Source of the DNA: a virus
Reading direction: 5' to 3' (one strand)
Length of the DNA stretch: 64,000 bases
IMG/VR virus record: IMGVR_UViG_3300044612_002233
Coordinates: 56,028 to 120,027 of that record
Below the pieces are notes generated by a model that saw only the letters and a list, made by a program, of their open reading frames with translations, did no database searches and was not told the DNA's origin. Position 1 is the first letter of the stretch. Every line of letters begins with the position of its first letter. Of the stretch, positions 62,418 to 64,000 are shown piece by piece. A program made the position numbers and the translations under genes.

Positions 62418-62590
62418 ATTATTTCTCCATTATTTAGATTTGATAAATAACTTTCAACTAATTCATTAACTTCTTCTTGTGTTGGATAGTGGTCAAATTT
62501 GAAGAACTGGGTTGAGTTTTCGTCAATTTTTATTCTAAAACGATATCTGTCTGATGACTCGGAAAATATTTCAATTATTTCGTAATTCAT
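62414..62590 (-). CDS. Small protein (58 aa), unknown
   Basis: The frame starts at ATG 62590 with AAGGA eight bases upstream and ends with a TGA that overlaps the next ATG (ATGA). The protein (MNYEIIEIFSESSDRYRFRI, then YPTQEEVNELVESYL) looks like one beta-hairpin followed by one helix. Coupling and the ribosome binding site make it a convincing gene; the function is unknown. Confidence 0.7.
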   Translation of the reverse strand: MNYEIIEIFSESSDRYRFRIKIDENSTQFFKFDHYPTQEEVNELVESYLSNLNNGEII

Positions 62591-62599
62591 TTTTTTTCC

Positions 62600-64000
62600 T
62601 TATATTTGTACTATAGTAAGATCGTCTATATATCCGGTAAATGTTGATCCGCCCCAACACTCTGCAAGTATATCCACAGCACCAGCTTCTGTTGGAGTAA
62701 AGTTAAGAGTAATTTGTTGCCATGTGTCAGCAGCTGCTGTCATATAACTCGTAATATCATTGTCTACACCAGCTATTTGTCTACCTTTAATTCTTAGTCC
62801 CATAGTTAAAGATAAACTGGTCCTTCTTACCCATGCCTTAATAGTTACCTGAGCATTTGCGCTAACCGCAATTGTAGCAATTTTTAAATCTAATGGATAA
62901 TTAGAGTTTCTAAAAAGAGAATTAGTTGGAGCTAAACTCCAAGCATATCCATTATTAGAATATCTTACACTAGTTTGAGGTCTTATAACACCATAATCAG
63001 TCGCAATAATATAATTTCCACTAGTATTATCATGATTAATAGAGGATATTCTACTATTACAAGTTCCATAATTGCCAAACTCTACTGGCTCATTGATAAT
63101 ACAATTGTATAGATACATATCTCCACCAAAACTGAAAAAACCATTTCCTCCAGTATGACCAGAAGTTACACAATTATAATATCTATCATTTTTACAACCG
63201 TATGTTCTTACTCCGTCTGTAGCATTATTGAAAAAATTACCACTAGTATATATACTATCTGTTCCATTATCAACAAATAAACCCAAAGTATTATTTGCAG
63301 ATAATATATAGTTAAATTTATTATTAGCTCCGCCACCCCTAGTAACTAATAATCCCTGAGATAAACTGCCAATACTGATAACTTTATTAAATATATTAGA
63401 TCCTGCTCCAAAATCACTTACAAAATTAGTAGAGCCATTACAACAGCTTTTTAAAGTACCATAATTATTACTAAAGTGTGCAAAAAAATCAAAACCCGCA
63501 CTTGTGCAGCAGATGGTCTCAATATTATCTATGTTACCAAAGGCTGAAGTGTGCCTAAAAGCACGGTCAAATCTGACTAAACCCAAATTACTAATATTTA
63601 AATAGTTATATCCTTGTGTAAAAAATCCATATCCTAAGCCATTCGTTCCATCAATATAGGTTTGAGAATCTCTGGTACTCATATTGGTTCTATCATAACC
63701 AAATTCCCAGGACATAGGATTGCCAACAGCGCCAGCCTCCTGAGGAGATTGATTGACTGAAGCAGCAACACTGGTCATAGGAACTTTTATAGTTTCTCTT
63801 TTATAGGTTAATACATTCTCAGTTACTCCATAATATCCTCCTCTATTAGAGCTTGTAGAGCCAAGAAAATTTGTATTTGCGACGTTTCCTTGTCCGAGCA
63901 TAACTCTTGTGCCATTGATACTCATTATGGGATACCAGCATTCATCTCCTGTATTTTTACTAATTAAAGATTGCAAAGTTAAGCTGTCTGGTTCCGAAGG
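62600..64000 (-). CDS. Beta-helix virion protein, 5' end beyond window
   Basis: The frame is open through the right edge; a TTG at 63976 is not the true start because the frame continues in phase past it. The visible 466 residues include a long run of short Asn/Gly-rich strands (FNYILSANNTLGLFVDNGTD; NFFNNATDGVRTYGCKNDRY), the pattern of a right-handed parallel beta-helix of the pectate-lyase or tailspike type. The last about 110 residues look like a carbohydrate-binding jelly roll (KAWVRRTSLSLTMGL; WQQITLNFTPTEAGAVDI; GYIDDLTIVQI). Probably a tailspike or decoration protein. No catalytic residues could be identified. Confidence 0.75.
   Translation of the reverse strand, partial: PSEPDSLTLQSLISKNTGDECWYPIMSINGTRVMLGQGNVANTNFLGSTSSNRGGYYGVTENVLTYKRETIKVPMTSVAASVNQSPQEAGAVGNPMSWEFGYDRTNMSTRDSQTYIDGTNGLGYGFFTQGYNYLNISNLGLVRFDRAFRHTSAFGNIDNIETICCTSAGFDFFAHFSNNYGTLKSCCNGSTNFVSDFGAGSNIFNKVISIGSLSQGLLVTRGGGANNKFNYILSANNTLGLFVDNGTDSIYTSGNFFNNATDGVRTYGCKNDRYYNCVTSGHTGGNGFFSFGGDMYLYNCIINEPVEFGNYGTCNSRISSINHDNTSGNYIIATDYGVIRPQTSVRYSNNGYAWSLAPTNSLFRNSNYPLDLKIATIAVSANAQVTIKAWVRRTSLSLTMGLRIKGRQIAGVDNDITSYMTAAADTWQQITLNFTPTEAGAVDILAECWGGSTFTGYIDDLTIVQI

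Noticed and set aside
63974-63976. TTG as the start of the rightmost gene
   Set aside because: The frame stays open to the window edge, so the gene begins outside.

Overview
This window is a late structural (tail) module of a tailed bacteriophage, or a very large prophage, with an AT-rich genome. Every supported gene lies on the minus strand, so transcription runs from the right edge to the left edge. Genes are packed with gaps of at most about 100 bases or short ATGA and TAATG overlaps. Most starts are preceded by an AAAGGA-type ribosome binding site. TAA, TGA and TAG all act as stops, so there is no sign of a recoded genome. No terminase, portal, capsid, lysis, integrase, replication, tRNA or sheath gene is visible, and the sequence alone does not identify the host. 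A tail module this large suggests a large phage genome, and the lack of a sheath gene next to the tube gene leans towards a long non-contractile tail. Both points are inferences, because the genome continues beyond both edges.

Right part (64000 to about 52990), in transcription order: a cut-off beta-helix virion protein; two small proteins; a candidate T4-type late promoter (TATAAATA); a head-tail adaptor-like protein; two modular fibre or decoration proteins (one ends in a P-domain, one has a Thr/Pro array plus a beta-propeller); two small unknowns; a run of head-tail completion-like proteins coupled by ATGA overlaps; the probable tail tube protein; a 47-residue coiled-coil peptide; and three probable tail assembly chaperones. 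A Rho-independent terminator follows.

Centre (52883 to 35235): one open frame of 5,882 codons encodes the tape measure protein. Besides its normal N-terminal core and hydrophobic segments it carries enzyme-like domains that do not belong to a ruler: a thermonuclease fold with all catalytic residues, a P-loop followed by a nicotinamide/cytidylyl-type nucleotidyltransferase, a possible PD-(D/E)XK nuclease, two ADP-ribosyltransferase-like regions, and a J-domain with HPD. These are punctuated by short Gly-Gly elements and by four copies of a DTVPAxLxPGEFV repeat. This is the most remarkable feature of the window. Because tape measure proteins leave the tail during DNA ejection, the domains could be cargo delivered to the host cell (inference).

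Left part (35231 to 1): a block of large tail-tip, fibre and adhesion proteins. Three contain an FGE/SUMF1-like (C-type-lectin fold) domain in circularly permuted order. Three others are built from a roughly 134-residue repeat with a conserved NWP and paired cysteines that I cannot assign to a known family. Further modules are fibronectin type III, Ig-like, beta-propeller and long Thr/Pro arrays. The block ends with a 2,141-residue baseplate hub-like protein and a still larger protein (at least 2,385 residues) that runs off the left edge. Together the genes build a tail tube, its ruler and chaperones, and an elaborate multi-adhesin tip.
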